From Bacteroidota bacterium (GTDB lineage: Bacteria > Bacteroidota > Bacteroidia > Flavobacteriales > Weeksellaceae): 46,970 nucleotides of DNA. This document shows, piece after piece, positions 16,609 to 25,427 of the stretch. Within the stretch, counting starts at the first letter, position 1. Each line of letters begins with the position of its first letter. The notes beneath the pieces were generated by a model. That model did not search any database. It saw only the letters and a program-made list of their open reading frames with translations, and was not told the DNA's origin. The stretch is from assembly GCA_023386965.1 (NCBI GenBank), contig JAEWIR010000042.1:1-46970 (forward strand). Reading direction: 5' to 3'. A program made the position numbers and the translations under genes.

Positions 16609-18150
16609 TCACGAGCTGCAGGACAACATTGAGCAGCCGGATACATCATCGTACCCTAGGGGCCGCTTCACTGAAAATTCGGGATAAATTTCCTGATAGG
16701 GATTCCGAAGTGCATTAAGCAGTTTATCAAGCATATCGGATTTACCCGCCTTAACCTCTTCGATACATTCATAAAGAAGATAGTTACGCAGAATAAATTT
16801 GGGATTGGTTTTGGCCATCATCATCCTGGATTCAGCAATGGAAAGCGTATTGCGGCTTCTTCTTGAACTGTAAGACTTAAAAAATCGGTCAAGAGAAGTA
16901 AGTAACTCCCCGGACGCGGGGGAATAGGACACTTTTGTGAAGAAACCATTTACAGACACCGACTCATCCCACTTTTCCAGTTCCGAAAAAAACAGCGTAT
17001 AATCCATCTGCAGGTCTGTCATCAAGGTTTGCCATTCCGTAAAAAATTCATCATCACCCTCCGCAAGCTGGTCAAAGCCAAATTTAGAAGCCATCATGCG
17101 GTCATGCTCCTGCCAAAATCTGTCACTGTAATCATTAAGTGTCTGCTCTAAAAATCCCGCATCCTCTACCAGCGGGAAAAGCGCGTTTGCCAGTTGCCAG
17201 AGGTTCCACTGTGAGATTTGTGCCTGTTTACCGAAAGCATACCGCCGGCCGGGAAGATCGGTGGTATTTGGTGTGAAATTAAGGTCGAAACTGTCCAGCA
17301 TTGAAAAGGGTCCGTAGTCTATGGTAAGACCGAGCACCGACATATTATCCGTATTCATTACACCATGAACAAAACCGACACGAAACCATTCCGACATCAG
17401 CAGCGCTGTTTTTGAACATACGGATGAAAAGAAATCGCGGTATTTCTGACTTCCTTCGGATTTGATTTCGGGGAAGTAACTGTCTACCGTAAAATCAGCC
17501 AGCTTTCTCAACAAGGCAATGTCTTTCTGAGCGGACAGCAATTCAAAATGGCCAAAGCGAAGGAAACTTTCGGCAGTTCGTATCACTACCGCACCGGCTT
17601 CAGGTGCCGGATTTCCGTCATACATCATATCGCGCACCACCTGCTCTCCTGTAAGCACCAAACTTAGAGACCTCGTAGTTGGCACACCAAGATGCCACAT
17701 GGCCTCGCTCATCAGATATTCGCGCACAGAAGACCTCAGCACCGCACGCCCGTCTGCCGACCTGGAATAAGGTGTTGCACCTGCTCCCTTCCACTGCAGT
17801 TCCGTCGTTTTTCCCTGGGGGTTTTTGATTTCACCTGCATAAATAGCCCGACCGTCACCCAACTGTCCTGCCCAGTTACCGAACTGGTGCCCGGCATAGG
17901 CAGTAGCGAAAGTCCGCACGTTTTCCGGCAAATCAGTGGCCGCTAAAAAGGAAAGATCCTTACAATCAAACGTGCCCAGACCTATCTGTTCAGAAAGTTC
18001 ATGGTTAAAAAGTAGCAGTTTGGGACGCTCAAAACCTACCGGCCTCACGGTGGAGAAAAGGACGTTTGGCGTTTGCCGCTGCTGAAGGCTTCCGGAATGA
18101 TCGCCGGGAAAAATATCGAGATACTTCTGTGTAATTTTTTGAATGTTCAT
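16609..18150 (-). CDS. selO: Protein adenylyltransferase SelO (YdiU family)
   Basis: 513 residues, full length. SelO is a pseudokinase-fold enzyme that transfers AMP from ATP to Ser/Thr/Tyr of target proteins, linked to redox stress. Diagnostic blocks are YAGHQFGNWAGQLGDGRAI (85-103), ELQWKGAGATPYSR with the ATP-binding Lys 121, and VMNTDNMSVLGLTIDYGPF, whose Asp 268, Asn 269 and Asp 278 keep the 10-residue spacing of the catalytic and metal-binding residues. The C-terminus ends CSCSS-like (SCSS), the position of Sec in eukaryotic SelO, here Cys. It lies upstream of, and nearly overlaps, the polytopic membrane-protein gene. Confidence 0.95.
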   Translation of the reverse strand: MNIQKITQKYLDIFPGDHSGSLQQRQTPNVLFSTVRPVGFERPKLLLFNHELSEQIGLGTFDCKDLSFLAATDLPENVRTFATAYAGHQFGNWAGQLGDGRAIYAGEIKNPQGKTTELQWKGAGATPYSRSADGRAVLRSSVREYLMSEAMWHLGVPTTRSLSLVLTGEQVVRDMMYDGNPAPEAGAVVIRTAESFLRFGHFELLSAQKDIALLRKLADFTVDSYFPEIKSEGSQKYRDFFSSVCSKTALLMSEWFRVGFVHGVMNTDNMSVLGLTIDYGPFSMLDSFDLNFTPNTTDLPGRRYAFGKQAQISQWNLWQLANALFPLVEDAGFLEQTLNDYSDRFWQEHDRMMASKFGFDQLAEGDDEFFTEWQTLMTDLQMDYTLFFSELEKWDESVSVNGFFTKVSYSPASGELLTSLDRFFKSYSSRRSRNTLSIAESRMMMAKTNPKFILRNYLLYECIEEVKAGKSDMLDKLLNALRNPYQEIYPEFSVKRPLGYDDVSGCSMLSCSS

Positions 18151-18179
18151 CGGGTAAAGTTACAGAAAGCTCAGATAGC

Positions 18180-18215
18180 AAAAAAAACTCCCCCTTGCAG
18201 TGAAGGGAGAGTTTT
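18180..18215 (-). terminator. Rho-independent terminator after the PBP1A gene
   Basis: On the minus strand an 11-bp stem with one mismatch (18213-18203 with 18196-18186) and a 6-base loop is followed by eight Ts (18187-18180). It starts 10 bases past the PBP1A stop and ends the ricT-gldH-PBP1A unit. Confidence 0.8.
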
Positions 18216-18224
18216 ATGTAGAAT

Positions 18225-20609
18225 CTACTTGTTAAAATCTATTTCATCGCCGGAATTAAGGGCTTCATTTACATTATCTTCTTTACGACCCGGAGATTTG
18301 CTGTTGTTTCTTACCGGTTCCTCAATGGTCGGATTCTTAAGGTCTTCCAGCGTAGGTAATGGGCCTTCATCGCCATAACCACCGCCCAGACCCTGCAGGT
18401 TTTGGCACCCGTCGGTCCAGTCGGAAGGCTTCACAAATTTATCCTCCGGTGTTACCCCTAAAGATTTATCGGCCCAGACTTTCTTCATGAATATGGCCCA
18501 GATCGGAAGTGCCATCTTTGCACCCTGGCCTTCACCCGTACTGCGGAAGTGCGTAGCACGGTCTTCCCAACCTACCCACACACCTGTGGCCAGGTTTGGC
18601 GTGATCCCCATAAACCAACCATCGGAGTTATTGTTTGTTGTTCCCGTTTTACCTGCAATTTCAACGGCCTTACTGATGCCTCTGCGGCCAAGCTCACCCG
18701 AAGCGGTACCGAACTGCGCTACACCTTTCATCAGTTCAATCATGGTATAGGCATATTTCTCGTTCATTACCTCACGTTCCACAGGTTCAACCTCCTTGAT
18801 TACGCGGCCGTTGGCATCTTCAATCCGCCAGATCATCTCCGGTTTCATATAGTTACCATAATTGGCAAATGTACTGTAGGCACCCAACATTTCGTAGATG
18901 GTAATATCCGATGATCCCAGGGCGATAGCATACTCATTGGGAATATCCTCTGTAACACCAAGGTCTCTGGCGGTCTGGATCACCTTTTTAGGGCTGGTCA
19001 TTTCAATCAGCCGTACCGCCACCGGGTTTTTGGAATGTGCCAGTGCGTCCTTAAGTGCCAGCATACCCCCGGAACCTTCCACCGTCCAGCTACCCTTACG
19101 GTAGGTGGCGTTGGAAACCTGTGAACATGGTGTCATCCCCAGATTCATGATTGCTGTAGCGTAAACAAAGGGCTTAAATGTAGAACCTACCTGTCTTTTA
19201 CCCTGTTTGATATGGTCGTACTGGAAGTGCTGCCAGTTGATACCTCCTACCCAGGCCTTGATTTCACCGGTGCCCGGCACCATGGACATCAGCCCTGCCT
19301 GTGCAATCTGTTTGTGGTATCTGATGGAGTCCCACGGAGACATTTCCACTTCCTCTTCGCCGTTCCAGGTAAATCTGGACATGCGGGTGGGCGTATTGAA
19401 ATCAATCAGGATGGAATCCTCAGAAACATTAGCAGCTTTAAGCTGTTTGTAACGTCCCGTCCGCTTCACTGCCGACATCATGATGTCGTTAATCTGTTTT
19501 TTGTCAATATAATAAAACGGTGCATCCTTACGTCCGCGCTGTTCCCGGTCAAAACTTGCCTGAAGTTCCGTCATATGTTCTTTGATGGCTTCCTCAGCAT
19601 ATTTCTGCATTTTGGAGTCCAGGGTAATGTAAATTTTAAGACCGTCCTTAAACAGGTTTAATGTTTTGCCGGTTTTCTTTTCGTAATCTTTCAGATAGGT
19701 TTCAATTTCCTTTCTGAGATGAAATTTATAGTAAGCAGAATATCCTTCGTCAATAGATTTAACCGGTTGATAATCCAGGACCACAGGCTGGCTAACCGCC
19801 TTATCATAAGTATCCTGATCCAGATATCCTGTTTTCAGCATTTGGCTTAAAACTACATCCCGGCGCTCCCTGGCACGTTCCGGATTTCTCTTTGGATTAT
19901 TCTTCACCGGATTTTCCAGCATGGCTACAAACATTGCGGCTTCCGGCAGTGTAAGTTGCTTCGTACTCTTATTAAAATATATCCGTGAAGCCATCTCGAT
20001 TCCATTAGCATTGTAGAGGAAATCGAATTTATTCAGGTAAAGCTGTATGATTTCTTCCTTGGTATATCTCTTTTCAAGACTTACCGCCACGACCCATTCC
20101 TTAAGTTTTTGAAAACCTCTTTTGATTTTGTTGGATGCCGGATCCGGCGTAAAAAGAAGTTTAGCCAGCTGCTGGGTAATGGTAGAACCACCACCGCGCT
20201 CGCCTCCATAAATCACGGCCCGCGCCACAGCCTGAAGGTCAATACCTGAGTGCTCCTTGAAGCGCTCATCCTCTTTGGCCTGCAAGGCATACACCAGGAA
20301 AGGGGGCAGGTCTGCGAATGTAACCGGCTGTGTTTTTTCTTTTTCGAATTTACCCAGCAGCACATCGTCTGCCGAATAAATTTCAGACGCTACGTAGATA
20401 TCAGGATTATCAAGCTCCTGCACTTCCGGCATTTCGCCCAGGAATCCCTGCGATACAGCAAAAAAGAGTGCGGCAATACCCAATACTACTGCCACCAGGC
20501 CCGTCCAGATAAACTTTACCCACTTTTTCCATCCTCTGTTCCTTCCTTTTTTTGGAGGTAAAGGAAAAGTCTTGCGGGTAGTGCCGTCCGTATTTTTTTT
20601 AACGTCCAT
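18225..20609 (-). CDS. Penicillin-binding protein 1A, bifunctional transglycosylase/transpeptidase
   Basis: 794 residues. A basic cytoplasmic tail and one transmembrane anchor (about 33-53) lead to a GT51 glycosyltransferase domain (about 80-260) with catalytic Glu in AKEDERF (about 113), RGGGSTITQQLAK (138-150) and the KRYTKEEIIQLYLNK block. The transpeptidase domain (about 430-730) has the SXXK motif STFK (Ser 476, Lys 479), SKN (526-528) and KTG (654-656). All catalytic residues are present. It polymerises and cross-links peptidoglycan at the inner-membrane outer face. The C-terminal tail is Asn/Asp/Lys-rich. It starts 9 bases after gldH, so it shares a transcript with gldH and ricT. Confidence 0.96.
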   Translation of the reverse strand: MDVKKNTDGTTRKTFPLPPKKGRNRGWKKWVKFIWTGLVAVVLGIAALFFAVSQGFLGEMPEVQELDNPDIYVASEIYSADDVLLGKFEKEKTQPVTFADLPPFLVYALQAKEDERFKEHSGIDLQAVARAVIYGGERGGGSTITQQLAKLLFTPDPASNKIKRGFQKLKEWVVAVSLEKRYTKEEIIQLYLNKFDFLYNANGIEMASRIYFNKSTKQLTLPEAAMFVAMLENPVKNNPKRNPERARERRDVVLSQMLKTGYLDQDTYDKAVSQPVVLDYQPVKSIDEGYSAYYKFHLRKEIETYLKDYEKKTGKTLNLFKDGLKIYITLDSKMQKYAEEAIKEHMTELQASFDREQRGRKDAPFYYIDKKQINDIMMSAVKRTGRYKQLKAANVSEDSILIDFNTPTRMSRFTWNGEEEVEMSPWDSIRYHKQIAQAGLMSMVPGTGEIKAWVGGINWQHFQYDHIKQGKRQVGSTFKPFVYATAIMNLGMTPCSQVSNATYRKGSWTVEGSGGMLALKDALAHSKNPVAVRLIEMTSPKKVIQTARDLGVTEDIPNEYAIALGSSDITIYEMLGAYSTFANYGNYMKPEMIWRIEDANGRVIKEVEPVEREVMNEKYAYTMIELMKGVAQFGTASGELGRRGISKAVEIAGKTGTTNNNSDGWFMGITPNLATGVWVGWEDRATHFRSTGEGQGAKMALPIWAIFMKKVWADKSLGVTPEDKFVKPSDWTDGCQNLQGLGGGYGDEGPLPTLEDLKNPTIEEPVRNNSKSPGRKEDNVNEALNSGDEIDFNK

Positions 20610-20618
20610 AGCTAATAA

Positions 20619-21080
20619 TTATGGTTTTGTGTTCTCTATCTTTACACCTATGTCTTCAATCCCTTTCAGGGTATCATTTCTCATCGCCTGAATGATGCCA
20701 ATGCTGTAGGTTCCGTCCTGCGGAAAACGGTAATTAGTGCGGTAGGGAAAATGAATTTCCTTGATCTCACCAAAACCTTTGCCCAACCATTCTCCGTCCG
20801 GCTTAGCCATCGTATATTCTACCGTATCAGTTTCTGCCTTCTTAGTTTTAAGATTGGAAACTTTTACAATAAAACGGATATTGCTGTAAGGATAAGTGTT
20901 ATTGTTCCTTACTACAAAGATAATGTTTTTGGGATTCTGAGCCTGGTCGATATCAAAGTCAAAGCGCTGTTCCGCATCCTTGATCCAACTGCTGTTCAGG
21001 CTGTTGGTCTTGATATCGGATCCGTCAGAAGTGCAGCTCAGCAGCAACAAGGAGGCAAGCAGCATAAATACTTTAGGCAT
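20619..21080 (-). CDS. gldH: Gliding motility lipoprotein GldH
   Basis: 153 residues. The N-terminus has a lipobox (LLSC, Cys about 16). The mature protein shows the GldH pattern: NPKNIIFVVRNNNTYPYSNI, a TDTVEYTMAKPDGEWLGKGFGEIKE block and a C-terminal GTYSIGIIQAMRNDTLKGI. GldH is an envelope lipoprotein required for gliding in Flavobacterium, and it also occurs in non-gliding relatives with the type IX secretion system. The frame is open to 21362, inside ricT, but the ATG at 21080 is the only one that gives a signal peptide; it overlaps the ricT end by 8 bases. Confidence 0.9.
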   Translation of the reverse strand: MPKVFMLLASLLLLSCTSDGSDIKTNSLNSSWIKDAEQRFDFDIDQAQNPKNIIFVVRNNNTYPYSNIRFIVKVSNLKTKKAETDTVEYTMAKPDGEWLGKGFGEIKEIHFPYRTNYRFPQDGTYSIGIIQAMRNDTLKGIEDIGVKIENTKP

Positions 21081-22398
21081 TCGTATCACGTTTTGGTGGA
21101 CCTTTTTTGTGAAATTTCTTCTTGTTTGGATTGGGTGTACCGGGCTCTCTTGCCGGCTTGCCTTCCGGACGGGCATTCTGCTGCTTTGGCTTCTGCTCAC
21201 CTTTCGGTTTCCGGGGTTTATTTTCTGATCCGGAACGGCTTTCTGCGTTTGTCCGGTTGTCCGGTTTTCTGTTATCCGGCTTACGTCCCCGGTTTTTATT
21301 CCGGTTTTTGCCTTCAAAACGGTCCACACTGTTCTCCTGAATAAGATCGGTATTCTTTGCAAAGACCTCGGGTGCCACAGCTTTCAGATCTTCCAAAGGC
21401 CTGGCTTTTTCCCCTTTTTTATTTAGAGCTATCATTGCCTTTACATCTGCAATGTCAAGATCATACCATGCAGCTGAATGGTCCATGTAGGCAAACCACA
21501 TCTTCTTCTTGAACACGTCGATCTTGATACAGAAGGCTTTACCTTTCTCCGTATCCAGGGTGGTGCTTGTAGAAGGGAAATGATGGAGCGCGTCCAGATA
21601 ACTGTCCAGCTCATAGTTGAGACAGCATTTTAGCTTTCCGCACTGTCCTGCCAGTTTCTGCGGATTTATGCTCAGCTGCTGATAGCGTGCGGCATTTGTA
21701 TTCACCGAACGGAAGTCGGTAAGCCATGTGGAGCAGCACAGCTCCCTGCCGCAGGACCCGATTCCTCCTATTTTTGCAGCTTCCTGTCGGAAACCGATCT
21801 GCTTCATATCGATTTTGGTACGGAAGGCGGCGGCAAATTCCTTTATTAACTGGCGAAAGTCCACGCGGTTTTCTGCCGTATAATAAAAAGTGACCTTACC
21901 GTTATCTCCCTGAAATTCGACATCGGTAATCTTCATATCCAGCCGCAGATGCTGAGCGATCTTACGCGCCTGAACTTTGGTCTGTTCTTCCCGTGCCCTG
22001 GCTTCCTGCCAGGTTTCCACGTCCTTCTGATTGGCAAGCCTGTAAATCTTCAGGGCACCTTCTTCAGAAGCATTTTTCTTCTTCATCTGCACCTTTACCA
22101 GCTCTCCGGTAAGGCTTACTACTCCCACATCATGTCCGGGACTCGATTCTACTGTAACGATGCTTCCAATGTGAAGCGGCAAACTGTTTATGTTCTTATA
22201 AAAACATTTTCTGTCATTTTTAAATCTGACTTCAACCATATCGCACTTACTGGAAGTGGGATTGTTAATGTTTGAAAGCCAGTCAAAAACACTTAATTTA
22301 TAGCTATTACCACAGGTATCAACACTTTCACAGCCGTTCGCGGATTTTGTTCCGCAGTTATGAGCAGAATCTCCGGATGTCTTACATCCACAACTCAT
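21073..22398 (-). CDS. ricT: PSP1/RicT (YaaT) family protein
   Basis: 441 residues from the ATG at 22398, chosen over 22431 because it starts the Cys-rich MSCGCK head typical of the flavobacterial form. The PSP1 core (about 45-250) contains the Cys pairs GSCGRELCC (216, 221, 222) and GQCGKLKCC (253, 258, 259). In Bacillus RicT such cysteines bind Fe-S clusters in the RicAFT complex, which affects RNase Y. RNase and partner identity in Bacteroidota is unknown. The C-terminal ~90 residues are a Lys/Arg/Asn/Pro-rich disordered tail, possibly RNA-binding. It is first in the operon with gldH and PBP1A. Confidence 0.88.
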   Translation of the reverse strand: MSCGCKTSGDSAHNCGTKSANGCESVDTCGNSYKLSVFDWLSNINNPTSSKCDMVEVRFKNDRKCFYKNINSLPLHIGSIVTVESSPGHDVGVVSLTGELVKVQMKKKNASEEGALKIYRLANQKDVETWQEARAREEQTKVQARKIAQHLRLDMKITDVEFQGDNGKVTFYYTAENRVDFRQLIKEFAAAFRTKIDMKQIGFRQEAAKIGGIGSCGRELCCSTWLTDFRSVNTNAARYQQLSINPQKLAGQCGKLKCCLNYELDSYLDALHHFPSTSTTLDTEKGKAFCIKIDVFKKKMWFAYMDHSAAWYDLDIADVKAMIALNKKGEKARPLEDLKAVAPEVFAKNTDLIQENSVDRFEGKNRNKNRGRKPDNRKPDNRTNAESRSGSENKPRKPKGEQKPKQQNARPEGKPAREPGTPNPNKKKFHKKGPPKRDTNA

Positions 22399-22428
22399 AT
22401 TTATCTGTTTTAAAATTTGTTCAATCTG

Positions 22429-22436
22429 CAAATTTA
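22429..22436 (-). promoter_or_regulatory. Putative -7 box for ricT-gldH-PBP1A
   Basis: The minus strand reads TAAATTTG about 31 bases before the ricT ATG. No -33 box is seen at the usual spacing. Confidence 0.35.
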
Positions 22437-22597
22437 GAATAATTTTTATATCGTGGCTTATCAGGCCGGTTTAATTTGACAGACCTGCCTCCGAATCCTT
22501 CGAACCGCATCCACAAACACCTGTTCGAAGCATAGCGTAAATTTTAGCGAGTCCCTATAAATATTAAGAAATATTAACACAGAAATAAAATTAATTA

Positions 22598-22605
22598 TAT
22601 ATTTG
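22598..22605 (+). promoter_or_regulatory. Putative -7 box for the FadL-lipase unit
   Basis: TATATTTG matches TAnnTTTG and lies 24 bases before the ATG at 22630. The -33 region is AT-rich with no clean TTG. The rest of the 231-base divergent gap holds no reading frame I can support. Confidence 0.35.
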
Positions 22606-22629
22606 AACAACATATACGAATCATTGATT

Positions 22630-23862
22630 ATGAAAAAAGTTTTAATCTCTACAGCTTTACTGGCAGGAGTTTTAACGTATGCAGGAGCTTTCAGGGTTTC
22701 ACTGCAGGGCGTTAAGCAGCTCGCCATGGCGCACACCAGCGCGCATGCAGGAGATGCAAGTGTTGCATTCTTCAATCCTGCAGGTATGTCGTTTATTCCG
22801 GCCAAACTTAGCGTCGCAGCAGGAGGTTTCGGTGCAATAACCAACGTAACTTATCAGAATCCTACCACGCTTCAGTCCTTTGAAACAGACAACCCAATCG
22901 GGACGCCTCTTTATGCAGCTGTGGCCTATAAGGTACTGGACAATGTTTCTGTGGGTTTCAGTTTTACTACACCCTATGGAAGTACTATTCAGTGGCCTAA
23001 TGACTGGGAGGGAAATGAAATTGTACAGAAACTGGCGTTGAAGGCCATGTATTTCCAGCCAATGGTTTCTGTGAAACTGGCTCCCTGGGCATCTGTAGGA
23101 GCGAGTTATATTTACGCTACCGGCTCCGTGGACTGGGACAAAGGACTGACCCTGTACAACGGATCACTTAATATTAAAGACGAGAAAGCCAAAGGTCACG
23201 GATTTGGACTGGGCTTTTATTTCCAGCCCGATGAGAAATGGGACGTTTCCGTGGCTTACCGTTCCCCTGTAAACATGAAGGCAGACAATGGGGTAGCTAC
23301 TTTTAGTGTAAGTCCGGCACTCTACCCACTTATTGGAATCAACGCTGCAGGTCAGGATAATTTCACAGCTACTTTACCTCTTGTGGAGGAATATACAATT
23401 GGTGCTACCTTTAAGGTAACACCAAAATGGAAACTTTCTGCCGACATGAATTATGTAGGTTGGGAGAAATACGACAGGCTAACACTCGATTTCGCAAACG
23501 CACCTATCGGTAACCAGGCAGACCCAACAGTACTTACCAATATCAAGGATTTCCATAATACCAGGAATTTCCGTGTAGGTACGGAATACATGTTCACCTC
23601 CAAGATTGCCGGCAGACTGGGATGGTACTATGACGAATCGCCTTACGAAGACGGTAATTTCATTCCTGAAACCCCATCATTTGATGCTCATGCAATCACC
23701 GGCGGTGTGGGTCTGAAGTTTGGCAGCCTGGGTGTAGACCTGGCAGCGGCCAAAACCTTTCCAAAAAGCAGGGTCTTCAATAACCAGAATATAAACTTCG
23801 CAGGTCAGGCCAAGGCAAACTCATTCTATTTCGGCCTTGGAGTAAATTATAACATTAATTAA
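22630..23862 (+). CDS. FadL/OmpP1-family outer-membrane transport protein
   Basis: 410 residues. A signal peptide (about 1-19) is followed by the FadL hatch-type N-terminus: QGVKQLAMAHTSAHAGDASVAFFNPAGMSF. The rest is a run of amphipathic beta-strands expected for a 14-strand barrel, ending with an aromatic-terminated strand (FYFGLGVNYNIN). FadL proteins pass hydrophobic molecules such as long-chain fatty acids across the outer membrane. The ATG at 22630 is used because the upstream Met at 22603 lies before the signal peptide. The following gene, 9 bases on, encodes a GDSL-type lipoprotein, so the pair may hydrolyse lipids and import the products. Confidence 0.92.
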   Translation: MKKVLISTALLAGVLTYAGAFRVSLQGVKQLAMAHTSAHAGDASVAFFNPAGMSFIPAKLSVAAGGFGAITNVTYQNPTTLQSFETDNPIGTPLYAAVAYKVLDNVSVGFSFTTPYGSTIQWPNDWEGNEIVQKLALKAMYFQPMVSVKLAPWASVGASYIYATGSVDWDKGLTLYNGSLNIKDEKAKGHGFGLGFYFQPDEKWDVSVAYRSPVNMKADNGVATFSVSPALYPLIGINAAGQDNFTATLPLVEEYTIGATFKVTPKWKLSADMNYVGWEKYDRLTLDFANAPIGNQADPTVLTNIKDFHNTRNFRVGTEYMFTSKIAGRLGWYYDESPYEDGNFIPETPSFDAHAITGGVGLKFGSLGVDLAAAKTFPKSRVFNNQNINFAGQAKANSFYFGLGVNYNIN

Positions 23863-23871
23863 GAACAGGTT

Positions 23872-25344
23872 ATGAAAAAAATAATAATACCATCACTGGC
23901 GGCCGCTCTCCTGCTGTTCACCTACAGCTGCGATACCGATTTCGAAAATGATGTAAATGACGTGGTTATAACAAGCGGAAGTGCAGATTTCAGCAAATAC
24001 GTGGCTTTGGGTAATTCCCTGACTGCAGGGTACCGCGACAATGCACTGTATCTGGACGGTCAGAATGAATCCTACCCCTCCATCATCGCCGCCCAGATGA
24101 AACTTGCCGGCGGCGGCGAGTTTCGCCAACCTTTAATGCCGAACAATACGGGCGGCTTCACCAATCTTTTTAATTCAACTACCGGAGCCTTCGGGGGCAA
24201 ATATGTACTTGTGGCAGCTAACGGTTCCCTCAGCCCTACTCCAACTGCGCCCGGCGCAGCCCTGGATATTATTACAGCGGGCGGTCCGTACCAAAATATG
24301 GGCGTTCCCGGAGCGAAATCCTTTCATCTTGCAGTTCCCGGCTATGGAAATGCAGCGGGATTAAGCGCAGGTCTGTCTAATCCTTACTTCGTAAGGTTTG
24401 CCTCCTCCGCAACGACCTCTGTACTGCAGGATGCTGTGGCACAGGCCCCAACCTTCTTTTCCCTGTGGATAGGAAACAATGACGTGTTGTCTTACGCTAC
24501 AAGTGGAGGTATGGGTACAGATCAAACGGGCAATACCAACCCTTCCACATATGGATCTAATGACATTACCGATCCGGGAGTTTTTGCTTCATTTATTAAT
24601 TCCTATGTTAATGCCCTTACAGCGGTTGGTGCCAAAGGCGTCATCGCAAATATCCCTAATGTAACTACCATTCCTTATTTTACCAGAGTTCCCGCCAAAC
24701 CACTTGTGGGCCTTAGCGCGACTCAGGTGGCACAACTCAATGGGGGATATGCACAGTATAATGCAGGGCTGCTTCAGGCAAAAAATGGTGGAGCGATCAC
24801 TGATGCAGAGTATCAAAGTAGACTGATCAGCTTTTCCGCTACAGGTGCAAACGGTGCGATAATTACGGATAAAGACCTTACAAACCTGACTGGTCTGGGT
24901 ATTCCTTCCATCAGGCAAACCACATCTGAAGATCTGATTCTGCTGACAGCATCTACCGTTCTCAATCCCACAGTGGGCGGTGGAACTTCGATACCGCTGG
25001 AAGACAGATATGTACTTACAAAAAAAGAAACGGCCAAAGCCATAGCTGCAACAACTGCCTATAATGCAGCTCTGAAAACCATAGCAGACTCCAAGGGACT
25101 TGCCTTCGTGGATGCCAATGCTAAAATGGCCCAGCTGGCACAACAGTCTGGCATCACTTTTAACAATGTTAAGTATACGGCCACATTTGTAACCGGCGGA
25201 ACCTTCTCCCTGGACGGGGTTCACCTTACCGGCAGAGGTGCAGCACTTATTGGTAATGAATTCATTAAGTCCATTAACAATAAATTTGGATCTAACCTTC
25301 CACTGGCAAACGTAAATGCTTTTTCAGGAGTGACCTTCCCTTAA
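23872..25344 (+). CDS. SGNH/GDSL-family hydrolase lipoprotein
   Basis: 490 residues with a lipobox (YSC, Cys about 20). SGNH blocks are visible: block I YVALGNSLTAGY (about 43-54) with the nucleophile Ser, block III LWIGNNDVL (about 198-206) with Asn, and block V SLDGVHLTGRG near residue 446 with Asp and His. This is a complete catalytic set for an esterase/lipase. The insert between blocks is longer than in small SGNH enzymes, as in the Bacteroidota lipoprotein form. Signal and lipobox suggest an outer-membrane lipid-anchored enzyme. It sits directly behind the FadL-type gene and is followed by a strong terminator. Confidence 0.9.
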   Translation: MKKIIIPSLAAALLLFTYSCDTDFENDVNDVVITSGSADFSKYVALGNSLTAGYRDNALYLDGQNESYPSIIAAQMKLAGGGEFRQPLMPNNTGGFTNLFNSTTGAFGGKYVLVAANGSLSPTPTAPGAALDIITAGGPYQNMGVPGAKSFHLAVPGYGNAAGLSAGLSNPYFVRFASSATTSVLQDAVAQAPTFFSLWIGNNDVLSYATSGGMGTDQTGNTNPSTYGSNDITDPGVFASFINSYVNALTAVGAKGVIANIPNVTTIPYFTRVPAKPLVGLSATQVAQLNGGYAQYNAGLLQAKNGGAITDAEYQSRLISFSATGANGAIITDKDLTNLTGLGIPSIRQTTSEDLILLTASTVLNPTVGGGTSIPLEDRYVLTKKETAKAIAATTAYNAALKTIADSKGLAFVDANAKMAQLAQQSGITFNNVKYTATFVTGGTFSLDGVHLTGRGAALIGNEFIKSINNKFGSNLPLANVNAFSGVTFP

Positions 25345-25365
25345 GAGAAGCTTGCAGAAATTAAT

Positions 25366-25402
25366 AAACCACCCGAACTGAATCGGGTGGTTTATTTTTT
25401 TT
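25366..25402 (+). terminator. Rho-independent terminator after the GDSL lipoprotein
   Basis: A perfect 11-bp stem (25366-25376 with 25383-25393), loop ACTGAA and an AT-rich run of eight Ts. The T run ends exactly where the -7 box of prs begins. Confidence 0.93.
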
Positions 25403-25409
25403 AAATTTG
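25402..25409 (+). promoter_or_regulatory. Putative -7 box for prs
   Basis: TAAATTTG matches TAnnTTTG, 18 bases before the ATG at 25428. A -33 element would fall inside the preceding terminator stem, and none is clear there. Confidence 0.4.
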
Positions 25410-25427
25410 TACCCTAAAAAAGTAAAA

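Noticed and set aside
19212..19661. 149-codon plus-strand frame inside PBP1A
   Set aside because: Antisense to the transpeptidase domain, with no start signal or family match.
21081..21362. Upstream extension of gldH into ricT
   Set aside because: The extension has no signal peptide and overlaps RicT's tail; the ATG at 21080 begins a lipobox sequence.
24589..25224. 211-codon open frame on the minus strand inside the GDSL lipoprotein gene
   Set aside because: Antisense to a gene with a complete SGNH motif set; Cys-rich composition is a shadow effect.
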